Shown piece by piece: positions 15,173-25,084 of a DNA stretch of 30,776 bases. Made by a program: the position numbers and the translations under genes. Positions within the stretch are counted from its first letter, which is position 1. Every line of letters begins with the position of its first letter. The notes beneath the pieces are model-generated. The model ran no database searches and was not told the origin of the DNA. It saw only the letters and a list, made by a program, of their open reading frames with translations. The DNA comes from Flavobacteriales bacterium UBA5933 (GTDB lineage Bacteria; Bacteroidota; Bacteroidia; Flavobacteriales; Weeksellaceae). Location: assembly GCA_002430925.1 (NCBI GenBank), contig DJDD01000015.1:1-30776 (forward strand). The letters are read 5' to 3'.

Positions 15173-15946
15173 TTACTCTTTCATGTATCTATAGTCCTAT
15201 TTGTAAAGGTAAATATGTAATTACCTATTACATTTATTTGTGAGTACATATAAAAAATGATAAATATTTAGTTGAAAATAAGATGTGTTAATTGGTATTT
15301 TAAAGTGAAAATAGACTAAAAACCTGTTACAAACCTCTATTTAAACAACAGTCTTACTTTGTTTGATAATTATGAATAATAATTATTTTAAAAAAAAATA
15401 AAAACTTAAGTATCGATTTTCTAATCTAATTAGTTGTATTTTCTTATGTTCATCAGAACATGGCAAGTTGTGTTTTGAGGCACTCGAAATGAATTTCGTG
15501 CCTCAAAACGACTTGCTCTGCGAGGCTATAAAATCTTCCGAAGTCAGGATTTTTTTTAAAAAAATAAATATTAAAAATATTTTATTTTGAGGAAGATTAC
15601 AATCCTATCTTTTTATGTTAATTCTAACTATAAATCATAACAAATTTTATTGTTAATGTCGATTTTATACAATCTACAAATGGAAAGATGGTTGAACTTT
15701 AAAACGGAAAGGTAATATTAATAGCTATTAACAAAAAAGAAGAATTATTTGAAATTTTGAGATTGAATTAATTTCTTAAAACTATAAAAAAATTCAACAT
15801 TACTCTAACGCATTTTCATTCTTTTTTAGTTAAAAACTAAAATATTGTAATTTTAGAAAGATATTATTCAGTAATAATAATATCTTTAGAACTCATACAT
15901 GTAAAACTATATTTCATGTAACAATTAGTTATAAAATGTAATTAAA
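15173..15946. other. Intergenic region before the Avs-like gene, with hairpins
   Basis: No gene is supported over about 770 bp. A strong hairpin at 15463-15516 pairs GCAAGT, GTTTTGAGGCA and CGAAAT blocks with their complements. A second arm pair AATCTTCC/GGAAGATT brackets about 15530-15600. A perfect 12-bp inverted repeat AAAGATATTATT/AATAATATCTTT (15857-15887) lies about 60 nt upstream of the Avs ATG. A TATATTTC near 15907 resembles a -7 element with one mismatch, but no good -33 was found. Confidence 0.5.
15463..15516. repeat. Long attC-like hairpin
   Basis: Left arm GCAAGT + GTTTTGAGGCA + CGAAAT pairs with ATTTCG + TGCCTCAAAAC + ACTTGC, interrupted by small bulges, giving about 23 bp around a 2-nt loop. 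The bulged, loop-less shape resembles integron attC or REP-type hairpins more than a terminator, though GTTRRRY ends are not evident. Confidence 0.5.
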
Positions 15947-18900
15947 ATGGCTAAAAAAAGTACTATTCCAGATGCAGATTTATCAGGTGCTGGAGATGAT
16001 TTTCATATACTATGGGCTATTAAAAAATCTCTAGAATTATTAAACTTTGATAGTCAAGGTTTAAAAGCCATTACCATTGAAGGATTTGAAAAGAATCTTT
16101 CCAAAAGAATAGACCCTTTGGGAGAAAAATTTTTAGGTATTGATTTAACAGAATATTTTGGAGGAAACGATTTTAAAAGTTCAGAATCTATTGTTATATC
16201 TCAATTAAAGTATAGTACTAGAAGGGTTTCAGAAAATTTTACTTTTTCCAAACTTTATGAAGGTAAGAAATCAAGTTCTTTTGAAGGTTCAATTATTCAT
16301 AGGTTAGCTACTATTTTCAAGACATTTTTAGATGAATTTGGAAGAAATGAAGTTTTAAAAAAAATTAAAATCAAATTAGTCAGTAACAGGAATATTAACA
16401 CTTCCCATTTAAAACAATTTACTAAAATCCAAGATTATTTAACAAGAAATAAAAGGTTATTGAGTTTCAACACTGTGTTAAACGAATTTCCTGAAATTTC
16501 AAAAGATGCTTTTTCTAAATTGAGAAAGGCCTCAAGGCTTAGTTTAAGTGAATTTACGGATTTTATAAGGTTATTAGATTTTGAAGACTGTGGAACAAAT
16601 TCAAGACAATTGTTGAAATTTGAACTTATAAAGTCTATATCTAATACTAGTATAAAGTCTCAAAATCAATTTAACTCTTTATTTCAAATGATTTGGAGTA
16701 AAATGATGCCTGAAAAACGTGAAGAAAGAACGATAACATTTATAGATGTTGTAGCTAATTTTGGATTTAGTAGTATTGAAAATCTTTTTCCAGTATCTCA
16801 AAATTTTGAAAATACTCCAGATACCGTTCAAAGAGAGCAATTAACTGAAATTACAACAGCCATTGACAATAATACTTCATATGTACCAATCTGTATTCAT
16901 GGAGGAGCTGGAATAGGAAAATCTACAATTATTCATCAAATAAAAATGAATTTGCCAGAGTATTCTGAATGCATTTTATTTGATTGTTATGGGGCAGGAA
17001 AATATCAAAATCCTGAAGATAAAAGACATCTGCATAGAAATGCAATTGTTCAACTCGCAAACGAGTTGGCAAAAAAAATAGGAACAGAATTTCTACTTAT
17101 ACAAAATGAATCTGATGATGTTTATTTAAAAGAGCTTATAAAAAGAATAAGAGATGGAGTTGAGATTTTAAGAAATAGAAACTCTAACTCTTCTTTGGTT
17201 TTTATAATTGATGCTGCTGATAATAGTATTACAGCTGCAAAAAATAGTAGCGAAAAAAGTTTTGTTGAGGATTTAGTTAATATTGATATACCTATTGGAT
17301 GCCAATTTATTTTAACTTCAAGAAGCTATAGAAAAGATTCACTCAGTCTTCCTGATGAACATTTAGATATTGAGTTAAATCCTTTTTCTTTACACGAAAC
17401 AACTTTGTTTGCAAAAAAGAATTTTCCGAGTATTACACATGAAGAAATTAAAGAGTTTCATCTTTATACCAAAGGAATTCCTAGAGTTCAATTTTATTCT
17501 TTGAATTTAAAAAATCAAGGTATTAATGAAATTATCAATTATTTAAAGCCAAATGGAAAAGGTGTCGGAGATTTGATTTTGGATAAAATTGAACATGCCA
17601 AAATTAGAATTGGGAGAGATAAAAAAAATCTTATAGAGCAATTTTTTAAATTATTAATTTCATTACCTCGACCTGTACCCATCAACTATTTAGCAGAAAT
17701 AATGAATGTTGATGTTGGATTCCTTAGAGATTTATCATCTGATATCTGGAATGGATTGATATTAGATGAAGATTTTTTTAGTTTTAGAGATGAAGATTTT
17801 GAAAACTATGTTCAAGAAAAATATAAAATTTCGTTAGAGGAATTAAAGCAGATAGCACAAATGTTTCTGAATAAAGCAAAAACAGATGAATATGCATCTT
17901 TCAATGTAGGAAGCCTTCTGTTTATGGCTGAATATCGACAAAAACTTGTCGATATGGTTTTAAACCGTGAACTGCTATCATTTCCGAAAGACCCAATAAG
18001 AAATAAGGAGGTTTATATAAACAGAACGAAATTAGCATTAAAAGCCAGCAGAAATATTCAAGATGATTTAACCTATTTTAAACTGTTATTTATTGCTGCC
18101 CAAGAATCAAAAACAGATAAAGCACTTACAGCACTATTAATAGATTATCCTGATTTGGTTTCAAGATTTGGTGATGAAGCTGCATTAACTCGACTTAAAT
18201 TAAAATCAGAGGAAAAGCCTTGGGCAGGAGCGTTTCATCTTAAATTGGCAGGAATAAATTCTCGAAAGCTTGAAAATAAAGAGATAGCAATAAAGCATTT
18301 AAAAACAGCTCGTGAATGGCTGAGTTGGAGAAATAATAAAAAAGATAATGAATTAAAGGATTATCCTGTCACAAGTCTTGATATAGCTTATGAAACGGAG
18401 GCTGTTTTGAGATTGTTTGGCTTAAATAAAGCAATTGATGCAATAAATAGATGGAAGCCTAAAAGAATCAAATTATTGACTGGAAACTATTTAGTCGAGA
18501 ACATTATCAGCTTTTCAACAAAAGAAAATATTGACGAGTGGCTACTGTATCCTAAATATCGTTTAGATGTAAAAGTATTTATTATTTGCAAATTGTTTCA
18601 ATATAATCAATCCATCAACTTTGATTTAGATTTAATAGCGACACAACTATTGGGTGTTTTAACTAAAAAACGAATTGATTTCAGTAAGAGTTTTCAATTG
18701 CTTGTAGTTCAATTCTGTACAATATTGGCTCATCATAAAGTTAATTCAGAAACAATTGTTAATATTTTAAATTTCATAATAACAAAGCCTTTAGAGAGAG
18801 TTCCATATTTCTATAATAGCTACTCTGATGACAAAGAAAAAATATTAATGGATATTACTTTAACTAAAGAAACCTTAATATTTTCATTAAAACATGAGGA

Positions 18901-21900
18901 AGCGAATGTAGAATACTTTTACCCAAGTAAATTTAAAGATGTAGAAAGTATCAAAGATTATGAGAAAAGAAGTTCGTTAGAAAGGGATGTAAAAGAATTC
19001 AGACAATTTTACAAGTACGCAGTGCCTATTTATCAATTGCGTTCTGATATACTTTTAAAGCGAATAACTTTATCAGATAGTTTAAAAAGGTTTGAAACAA
19101 TATGCAACAATATCGGGAGCGATTATGAATTCAAATATAATCATAGAGCAAATGATAGACTTGTTTTTTTATCAGGAAAACTAGCCGAGTTAGCGGTACT
19201 TTTTGACAATAAATATGAAAGAATTGATTTTATAATAAAATCTTTTGATAAGCTAGCAGATAAAATAAAACTTAGATTTGAAATTTTAGATAAGATAATC
19301 CTAATAAAGGAACTACTAAATGTTTCGCTGAAACTATTGCATGAATCAGATACAATCATTAAAAATTCAAATTTATCAGCTAAAGAAATTACAGACAATT
19401 ATATAAAATGTTTACTTTTTAGCAGTAAAGTTGATGATTCTTTCAGTCAATATTTTTTCGATGCGGCTATAAAAGCTACATCAGAAATAGATTATGAAGC
19501 ATTCACACAAATTTCATCCATTTATCAATTATCTGAGATTGGAGTTACAAAGTCTAATTCTCAATTAGCATATCAGTACGCTCGTTTTATCGAATATTGT
19601 GATATTAAGTTGGGATATTATGACAAAAAACATTTTCCTTACACACAAGGATTATTAGGTGTTGCTAATATTGATATGGCTTCGATGTTTGCTACAATCT
19701 GTAGATGGCATCATAGAAATGTTATTAAGGTTGGAGTAACAGTAAATTCATTAATAAGACATGCCTTAGAAAGAAAATATATAGACCATATTACAGCTGC
19801 ATCATTAAGTCTTCTTAAAACAAACTATCGTTTTGAAGAAGTAGAACAATTATACGAATTGATTATTCAGGGGTTTGATACTTCAGGAAATTCTGAATTA
19901 AAAAATAAATTCATCCAGTCAGAATTTAGGAATTTAAGATTAGAGCAAGATAAGCATTTTACAAAAAAAATATATGATAAGGTCAGTTTAGGAAAATATC
20001 TTAATAATGATACAGTTCTTGAAATTAAACAGTACATTGATTTTTTGGATACACTTGAGAAAAAAAATAAAAAAGAATCGTTTAATAATTTCAGTAAAGA
20101 AGATTTTTCCCATAATATAGATTTAGAAGCGTTAGATTATAGCTCAACAAAAGAATTGGAAAAGGCGATTGATAAAATTATTTTGAATAATCCTGAGAGT
20201 TTTAATCATCGTTGGAATATTGAAAACTTACTATCTGATATTTTAAAGATTTGCGTTCCTAGTCAATATATAGGATTTCTAGATGCTATGGTCAATATTA
20301 GTCAGAATCTATTGGATTTTGATTCTTTTGAGAATATTATTGAAAAGGCTTTAACTGAATGGGATTACTATCCAGAAGTAAAAAAGTGGAAGCAAGAAAA
20401 ATTTAAATATATATTACTTACAAAGCTTGAGCACTTTGATTATGGGAATACCCTAAGTATATGGTCAATAAAGCAATTTGCAGATTTATTTTCTATAAAT
20501 AATGTTCTATTAGCAGATATTATTATAGAAATTTTACCTCAAAAAATAGATTTATTATCTGATGAATCTATTTATAGCTCTTTTGAGTTGATTAAATGTA
20601 AACTTTCTCAAAGTGAAAATGAAGAACTTTTAACTTGGGTTCTAGAAAGATGGAGTTCCAAAATTAAAACTGAAATTGCTGACGGTGTTTGGGATGAAGA
20701 ATTAGTCCCACCAACTAATGCCAATGAAAACATAGCATATATGTTTAGATTCCTTTTGGGGCATCCTAACAAAAAACTGCGTTGGAGAGCTATTCATTCT
20801 ATAAGAAGATTAGTTAACCTTAATGAGATAGAAATACTTAAAGTCTTACTAGATAAACAAAATGAAAAAGATTGTTTTCCATTTCAGAATAAAGAATTTA
20901 TCTACTATTGGATGTCTGCAAAATTATATTTGTGGATTGCAATAGATAGAATTTCAATAGAAAATCCAAATGTAATAATCTCATTTAAAGATATTTTTTA
21001 TAAAGAATTGATGAACGAAGAATTGCCTCATGTTCTAATTAGACATTATATTAAAAAGTCTTGCTTAAATCTTTATGCTTTTAATAATTCTATATTTTCG
21101 GAGGATGAATTGCAGAGTATACAGAGCATTAATCAAAGTAAATTGGGATATGTAGAAGAAAAAAAATACAGTAGACAACAGAGGAAATATTCAAGTAAGT
21201 CTCAAAAAAAATGGAAATTCAAGTTTAATTCTATAGATACTCTTCCATATTGGTATAGTAGTCTTGGAAGGATATTTAATTTATCTGAATATGATGTTGC
21301 CGATGTAGCTGACAAATTCATAACTGAAAAATGGGGATATACTGGAAATCCAGATGATGATGATTACATAAGGAATCAATTGTATGATAGAGATTGGTAT
21401 AAAACAAGTCATCGGCATGGAAGTAATCCCAAGATTGAAAGTCTATCCATATATTTTGAATATCATGCAATGTATTGTGCTGCGAGTTTTCTTTTAGAAA
21501 ACGAACCATTTGTGAAAACAGAATATTCTGATTATTTGGATCGTTGGGAAAATTGGCTAAATTCTGAGTCAAATGTTTTTGATGAGTTTTGGTTATCTGA
21601 TTTGCGAACACCAATACCTTTAGATTATGATTACTGGAAAAATGATATAGAAACTTTTGATTTAGAATGGAAAGATTCTATTTCTGAAGAATATTTTGAT
21701 GAAAACTTTGGTTTAGCTGGTAATAATAATGATTATCTAAATGTATATGGTGCAATAGAAAAGTACATTGGAGAAAATCGAGAAACAATAACATTCAGTT
21801 CCAGTATAATTTCAACAAAAAGTGCAGATGCTCTATTACGTGCACTGCATAGTACAAAAGATAGTTATGATTATTACCTTCCTCTTGAAAAAGATAATGA

Positions 21901-22393
21901 ACATGATAACGAGATTGAGGAAATAAATTTCATTTTAAAAGGATGGCTAAAGGAAACTATAAGTGAGTATGAAGGATTAGACTCTAATGATTCAGTCTTT
22001 AATCGTACCTCGAAAGGATATATTAAGTTTGGAGAAATTGTTCATTCAAATTTCAATATTAAATATGATAACTTGTACACAAAAGGTTATTTGAATGAAA
22101 AAAGAATAAGTATATATGAAAATTGGAATGAAATTTCAGATGTAGAATATCGCAGATACGGTAATGATTTAGAAACCTCTGGATGTCTATTTAAAGTCAA
22201 AAATGAATTCATTTTAAATTTCTTGAAAGTTGAGCAAAAATCATTAATAGTACGATGTATAATAGATAGACAACTTGAAGAACGGAATTACCAAAAAAGA
22301 AATAGTGATAATAAATACCAAGTAAAACTTTATTTAATTAAATCAGATGGCACAGTTAAAACACTCAGAGGAAGAGATTATAAAATTGGGTGA
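15947..22393 (+). CDS. Avs-like STAND NTPase with N-terminal PD-(D/E)xK/Cap4-like domain
   Basis: 2148-aa protein of the antiviral STAND NTPase (Avs) type. The N-terminal 200 residues resemble Cap4/DUF4297 nucleases: LSGAGDDFHILWAIKKSLELL (split as LSGAGDDFHILW and AIKKSLELL), ITIEGFE, and the QxK motif QLKYS at 86-90. The NTPase has Walker A HGGAGIGKST (318-327) and Walker B FIIDAAD (419-425, the DAAD form typical of this group), then LTSR. The remaining ~1500 residues are helical repeats, the probable sensor. Known Avs proteins bind a conserved phage protein (such as terminase or portal), oligomerise and degrade DNA. The ligand here is unknown. A small gene overlaps its 3' end, as in some Avs operons. 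The ATG at 15947 is the first in frame. Assignment to a numbered Avs type is not attempted. Confidence 0.82.
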   Translation: MAKKSTIPDADLSGAGDDFHILWAIKKSLELLNFDSQGLKAITIEGFEKNLSKRIDPLGEKFLGIDLTEYFGGNDFKSSESIVISQLKYSTRRVSENFTFSKLYEGKKSSSFEGSIIHRLATIFKTFLDEFGRNEVLKKIKIKLVSNRNINTSHLKQFTKIQDYLTRNKRLLSFNTVLNEFPEISKDAFSKLRKASRLSLSEFTDFIRLLDFEDCGTNSRQLLKFELIKSISNTSIKSQNQFNSLFQMIWSKMMPEKREERTITFIDVVANFGFSSIENLFPVSQNFENTPDTVQREQLTEITTAIDNNTSYVPICIHGGAGIGKSTIIHQIKMNLPEYSECILFDCYGAGKYQNPEDKRHLHRNAIVQLANELAKKIGTEFLLIQNESDDVYLKELIKRIRDGVEILRNRNSNSSLVFIIDAADNSITAAKNSSEKSFVEDLVNIDIPIGCQFILTSRSYRKDSLSLPDEHLDIELNPFSLHETTLFAKKNFPSITHEEIKEFHLYTKGIPRVQFYSLNLKNQGINEIINYLKPNGKGVGDLILDKIEHAKIRIGRDKKNLIEQFFKLLISLPRPVPINYLAEIMNVDVGFLRDLSSDIWNGLILDEDFFSFRDEDFENYVQEKYKISLEELKQIAQMFLNKAKTDEYASFNVGSLLFMAEYRQKLVDMVLNRELLSFPKDPIRNKEVYINRTKLALKASRNIQDDLTYFKLLFIAAQESKTDKALTALLIDYPDLVSRFGDEAALTRLKLKSEEKPWAGAFHLKLAGINSRKLENKEIAIKHLKTAREWLSWRNNKKDNELKDYPVTSLDIAYETEAVLRLFGLNKAIDAINRWKPKRIKLLTGNYLVENIISFSTKENIDEWLLYPKYRLDVKVFIICKLFQYNQSINFDLDLIATQLLGVLTKKRIDFSKSFQLLVVQFCTILAHHKVNSETIVNILNFIITKPLERVPYFYNSYSDDKEKILMDITLTKETLIFSLKHEEANVEYFYPSKFKDVESIKDYEKRSSLERDVKEFRQFYKYAVPIYQLRSDILLKRITLSDSLKRFETICNNIGSDYEFKYNHRANDRLVFLSGKLAELAVLFDNKYERIDFIIKSFDKLADKIKLRFEILDKIILIKELLNVSLKLLHESDTIIKNSNLSAKEITDNYIKCLLFSSKVDDSFSQYFFDAAIKATSEIDYEAFTQISSIYQLSEIGVTKSNSQLAYQYARFIEYCDIKLGYYDKKHFPYTQGLLGVANIDMASMFATICRWHHRNVIKVGVTVNSLIRHALERKYIDHITAASLSLLKTNYRFEEVEQLYELIIQGFDTSGNSELKNKFIQSEFRNLRLEQDKHFTKKIYDKVSLGKYLNNDTVLEIKQYIDFLDTLEKKNKKESFNNFSKEDFSHNIDLEALDYSSTKELEKAIDKIILNNPESFNHRWNIENLLSDILKICVPSQYIGFLDAMVNISQNLLDFDSFENIIEKALTEWDYYPEVKKWKQEKFKYILLTKLEHFDYGNTLSIWSIKQFADLFSINNVLLADIIIEILPQKIDLLSDESIYSSFELIKCKLSQSENEELLTWVLERWSSKIKTEIADGVWDEELVPPTNANENIAYMFRFLLGHPNKKLRWRAIHSIRRLVNLNEIEILKVLLDKQNEKDCFPFQNKEFIYYWMSAKLYLWIAIDRISIENPNVIISFKDIFYKELMNEELPHVLIRHYIKKSCLNLYAFNNSIFSEDELQSIQSINQSKLGYVEEKKYSRQQRKYSSKSQKKWKFKFNSIDTLPYWYSSLGRIFNLSEYDVADVADKFITEKWGYTGNPDDDDYIRNQLYDRDWYKTSHRHGSNPKIESLSIYFEYHAMYCAASFLLENEPFVKTEYSDYLDRWENWLNSESNVFDEFWLSDLRTPIPLDYDYWKNDIETFDLEWKDSISEEYFDENFGLAGNNNDYLNVYGAIEKYIGENRETITFSSSIISTKSADALLRALHSTKDSYDYYLPLEKDNEHDNEIEEINFILKGWLKETISEYEGLDSNDSVFNRTSKGYIKFGEIVHSNFNIKYDNLYTKGYLNEKRISIYENWNEISDVEYRRYGNDLETSGCLFKVKNEFILNFLKVEQKSLIVRCIIDRQLEERNYQKRNSDNKYQVKLYLIKSDGTVKTLRGRDYKIG

Positions 22394-23042
22394 AAAATTA
22401 GTACGAGAACTCAACTTAATACATTCTACAAATACATTAGCAAGATGGATGTCCCATTATCTTGCAGAGTTAATACAAAATATAGACAAAGCTGAATCCA
22501 AAGAAGAAAAAAAAGTATTACAACAAGAATGCTGTGATATTATCTTAAAAATATGGTCTAAAAAAGAAAGTTTACCAATTACTAAACCATTAGACAACTT
22601 AAAACCTATCATAGAAATGTTACAGGTTTTAAAAGAAGAAAAAGAGATAAGTATTTTGCCACGGTGGCTTGAATACAACTCATTACCACGAGATAATGAA
22701 TGGGCTTCATTCGTTGACTTAGTTAAAAATAATTCTGAGAAAATTTTTAGTAAAGTTATTCAAATGAACTTACATAAAGATCTTTTAAGTAAAGATCAAG
22801 AATGGCTAAAAGAAAATAAGAACTTTCTTAATGAACAAGAAATTAATTTTCTTCAGTTTATTGATGTTTTGAATGATTATGATTTTAATTCTGGAGTTGT
22901 TGATTTAAACAATTTTGAAATATCGAATGATAATTCAAAAAGAATAAATTTTATATTTGACGAAATAGAAAATTTAATAGATAACCAAAAAAATCTTCTC
23001 TTGGAGATTAAATCAAAACACCCTTTAATCAATCCCAAATAA
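22347..23042 (+). CDS. Small Avs-associated protein
   Basis: 231-aa soluble, Glu/Lys-rich helical protein. Its ATG lies 47 nt inside the end of the Avs-like gene in another frame, which means coupled expression. The N-terminal block IIKLGEKLVRELNLIHSTNTLARWMSHYLAELI (residues 11-43; key residues LGEKLVREL and TLARWMSHYLAELI) followed by ILKIWSKKESLP looks conserved and recalls small partners found next to large STAND NTPases. No catalytic motif, signal peptide or membrane segment is visible. It may help assembly, act as an inhibitor, or extend ligand range; context alone suggests it works with the upstream protein. Confidence 0.75.
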   Translation: MAQLKHSEEEIIKLGEKLVRELNLIHSTNTLARWMSHYLAELIQNIDKAESKEEKKVLQQECCDIILKIWSKKESLPITKPLDNLKPIIEMLQVLKEEKEISILPRWLEYNSLPRDNEWASFVDLVKNNSEKIFSKVIQMNLHKDLLSKDQEWLKENKNFLNEQEINFLQFIDVLNDYDFNSGVVDLNNFEISNDNSKRINFIFDEIENLIDNQKNLLLEIKSKHPLINPK

Positions 23043-23343
23043 AAAAAAGGTGGTAGTTTATCAGATTTATTAGTGACCTGTAAAAGCACATAAACAATAT
23101 TTTAATAATAAAATATTATTACCCAATGATGAAATAATCTCTATGGATATGCCCCAAAAATTAGACTCTTTGTGGATATTTTATGCTCTTAAAACAGCTA
23201 AAATCAACTTTTACTATTGAGTATAAATCAAAAATATGTTCTAATTGTTATGATAAATCTGAGCAAATTAATAAATAATAGTTGAAATAATCCCTCACTC
23301 ACCGCTAAAAATAAGATGCACTAATCTTGTCTTGAAATACTTT
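23043..23343. other. Intergenic region holding the right island border
   Basis: There is no gene of convincing quality. The only open frame is about 24 codons from 23143. The segment ATGCCCCAAAAATTAGAC (around 23148-23165) resembles the terminal sequence of some IS3-family elements but has no partner end. The attR-like repeat is at 23289-23306, and residual integrase codons extend from 23343 leftward to it. Confidence 0.5.
23289..23306. repeat. attR-like direct repeat of tRNA-Ser 3' end
   Basis: AATCCCTCACTCACCGCT matches 17 of 18 bases of the tRNA-Ser 3' end (5741-5758). It marks the likely right end of a 17.5-kb island carried by the serine recombinase. No tRNA body is present here, only the 3' fragment. 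Confidence 0.65.
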
Positions 23344-23517
23344 TTATTTAATAAAAGCCCCTATTTCAGTAATAGGTATTTCATTGAGTGTAGTATATTT
23401 ACTCATATGTTCTAAAAATATTTGTGCATAACCACAATACGATTTTATGGTATTATTAGCATATCGTTGTAGTTGCAATCGGTTATGTAAGGTTTTTAGA
23501 ATTGTTTCGTTATACAT
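23307..23517 (-). pseudogene. Truncated tyrosine (integron-type) integrase
   Basis: A 57-codon frame (23517 to 23344) encodes the N-terminal core-binding domain of a tyrosine recombinase: LHNRLQLQRYANNTIKSYCG, then YAQIFLEHMSKYTTLNEIPITEI. After its TAA the same frame continues with KVFQDKISASYF. This matches the next family motif (normally ...KKISxSYQNQ), so the stop is probably an in-gene nonsense change. Homology ends within about ten bases of the attR-like repeat. The catalytic domain with the R-H-R-Y residues is missing. The gene points away from the cassette array to its right, the standard intI orientation. The integrase is therefore dead in this copy, and cassette movement would need one supplied in trans. 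Confidence 0.7.
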
Positions 23518-23648
23518 ACTTAAGTAAAATTAGGTTACATTTATTTTATTTCGCTATCCATAAAAAATTAATTATATTAGTATCAAATTTTACGAAATAT
23601 AGATATAGGTGTTATTTTACGAAACTACACCCCGTTTTATTTTGTAAA

Positions 23649-23783
23649 AAACAATGATGTAGCGCAATTCTCGCTATCGCTCGAACTCCGTACATCATAG
23701 GATTTGTGAAATCCAAAATTCACGTAACTTCGTTACTAAATTTTAGACTATCACAAATCCGACGAGCGTTACATGCCATTATA
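23649..23783 (+). repeat. attC (or attI-linked) site at the head of the cassette array
   Basis: It starts AACAATGATGTAGCGCAAT and ends GCGTTACATGCCATTATAA. Nested pairing is strong: GGATTTGTGA (23700-23709) with TCACAAATCC (23751-23760), AAAATT with AATTTT, and GTAAC-TTC-GTTAC at the tip. The GCGCAAT motif is shared with the attC sites behind the next cassettes. It has no gene of its own to the left, so it marks the attI end or an empty cassette. The first cassette ATG follows at 23786. Confidence 0.6.
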
Positions 23784-23785
23784 AA

Positions 23786-25084
23786 ATGAACCTAAAACAG
23801 TATTTAAAAGAAAAAATAGATTTATCTAAAGATGATTCTTTAACTCTTATTAAAATTGAAAATAAGTTTATTTCTAATTTCGAAAATATAGATAAATTTA
23901 AAACTGACTTTCAAGAAATAACAACTCCAATGTATCAAGCATATTTTATTGATAAAGAAAAATATATCAATAAAATATTTTTTGAATTCTATAATTTAAG
24001 AAAGAAAACTTTGATTAATTTAAAAAGAATTTATTCTGAACTAGACGAGTTAATAAATTTTGAAAATAACTCCATCTCCGAATCCAATCATTTGATAAAT
24101 ATTTATAGAAGTATTGTTTCGGATTTGTTTGATCCATATATAACATTATTAAAAGCTAACTTCCAATTTATAGAAGGGAATTTTATTTCAATTATTGATT
24201 CAAATTTAGGTTTGGGGGAGAGAAATAAATACGAGTATTGTATTTCTAGAATGAGAAACACAAAATTGTTTGAAGGATACAACCCTATAGTAAGAAATGC
24301 AATTTCACACACAGGCTCTGATAGCATAATAATTAAAGACGAAAATATTTCATTTAGAAATATCAAAAGAGGGAATCCTCCTATAGTTACTAATATTAGT
24401 TGGACAACCGAAAAATTAAAAAATAATATCGTTTCATTGTTAAATTTGATTAACCTCATTGATTTAGCTATAGACTTATTTGGGTTTGACATTGTTGAAG
24501 TAATAAAACTAAATAAAAACCTAAATCATAAATTTTTAGACGAAATTTTAGAAACAGAAGATAGATTGATGCTTCAAGAAAAATTCGATTTCGTAATAAG
24601 AAAGATTAATGAAAATGAAGAGTTTTCTGAACAAGAAAAGCTAGATGCTTTAACAACATTCTTTTTTATTGAATGTAAAAAAAGAGACTTAGAAGTTATA
24701 AGAAACGCTTTTAATACACAATATAAAAAAGTGTTTATACTAATTCCTAAATCTGAAAACAATTCAGATAGTAATGAAAAAATATTTTATCGATGTTTAG
24801 AAATGCTTCGATTTGGCATACTTGCTGAACCTTGCTACAAAGGTTGGGTGAAGTTAATTTCGGTGATAGAAGTAGATGAAGAAAATAATGAATATTGTAA
24901 ACTGGAAGGTAATATCAAATATTTTGATGAATACAATATTGAAAAAGCAAGCCTATTAGACTTAGCAAATGACCTTGATTTTTATTATAAAAATGAAATA
25001 ATACATTTTAAAGTTGACTTTGATAAATTAAAAGAATTAGAAGAAGTAAGTCTTGAAAGAATATTTCCAAGGAAAAAGAGATAA
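23786..25084 (+). CDS. Cassette protein with a HEPN-like RNxxxH motif
   Basis: 432-aa soluble protein with no assigned family. A helical middle section contains VRNAISH (Arg170 to His175), matching the Rx4-6H motif of HEPN domains with the polar residue next to Arg. HEPN domains are often ribonucleases in toxin-antitoxin and abortive-infection systems. The N-terminal part is Lys/Asn/Ile-rich and helical, and the C-terminal part (about 300-432) seems mixed alpha/beta (KKVFILIPKS, GWVKLISVIEV). It is the first cassette after the integrase remnant, with only 2 nt between the attC end and ATG. A HEPN nuclease effector is a hypothesis based on one motif. Confidence 0.75.
   Translation: MNLKQYLKEKIDLSKDDSLTLIKIENKFISNFENIDKFKTDFQEITTPMYQAYFIDKEKYINKIFFEFYNLRKKTLINLKRIYSELDELINFENNSISESNHLINIYRSIVSDLFDPYITLLKANFQFIEGNFISIIDSNLGLGERNKYEYCISRMRNTKLFEGYNPIVRNAISHTGSDSIIIKDENISFRNIKRGNPPIVTNISWTTEKLKNNIVSLLNLINLIDLAIDLFGFDIVEVIKLNKNLNHKFLDEILETEDRLMLQEKFDFVIRKINENEEFSEQEKLDALTTFFFIECKKRDLEVIRNAFNTQYKKVFILIPKSENNSDSNEKIFYRCLEMLRFGILAEPCYKGWVKLISVIEVDEENNEYCKLEGNIKYFDEYNIEKASLLDLANDLDFYYKNEIIHFKVDFDKLKELEEVSLERIFPRKKR

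Noticed and set aside
23143..23217. Short open frame and IS3-like terminal motif at 23148-23165
   Set aside because: Only about 24 codons, no transposase, and no matching second end. The motif resemblance is from memory and too short to call a mobile element.
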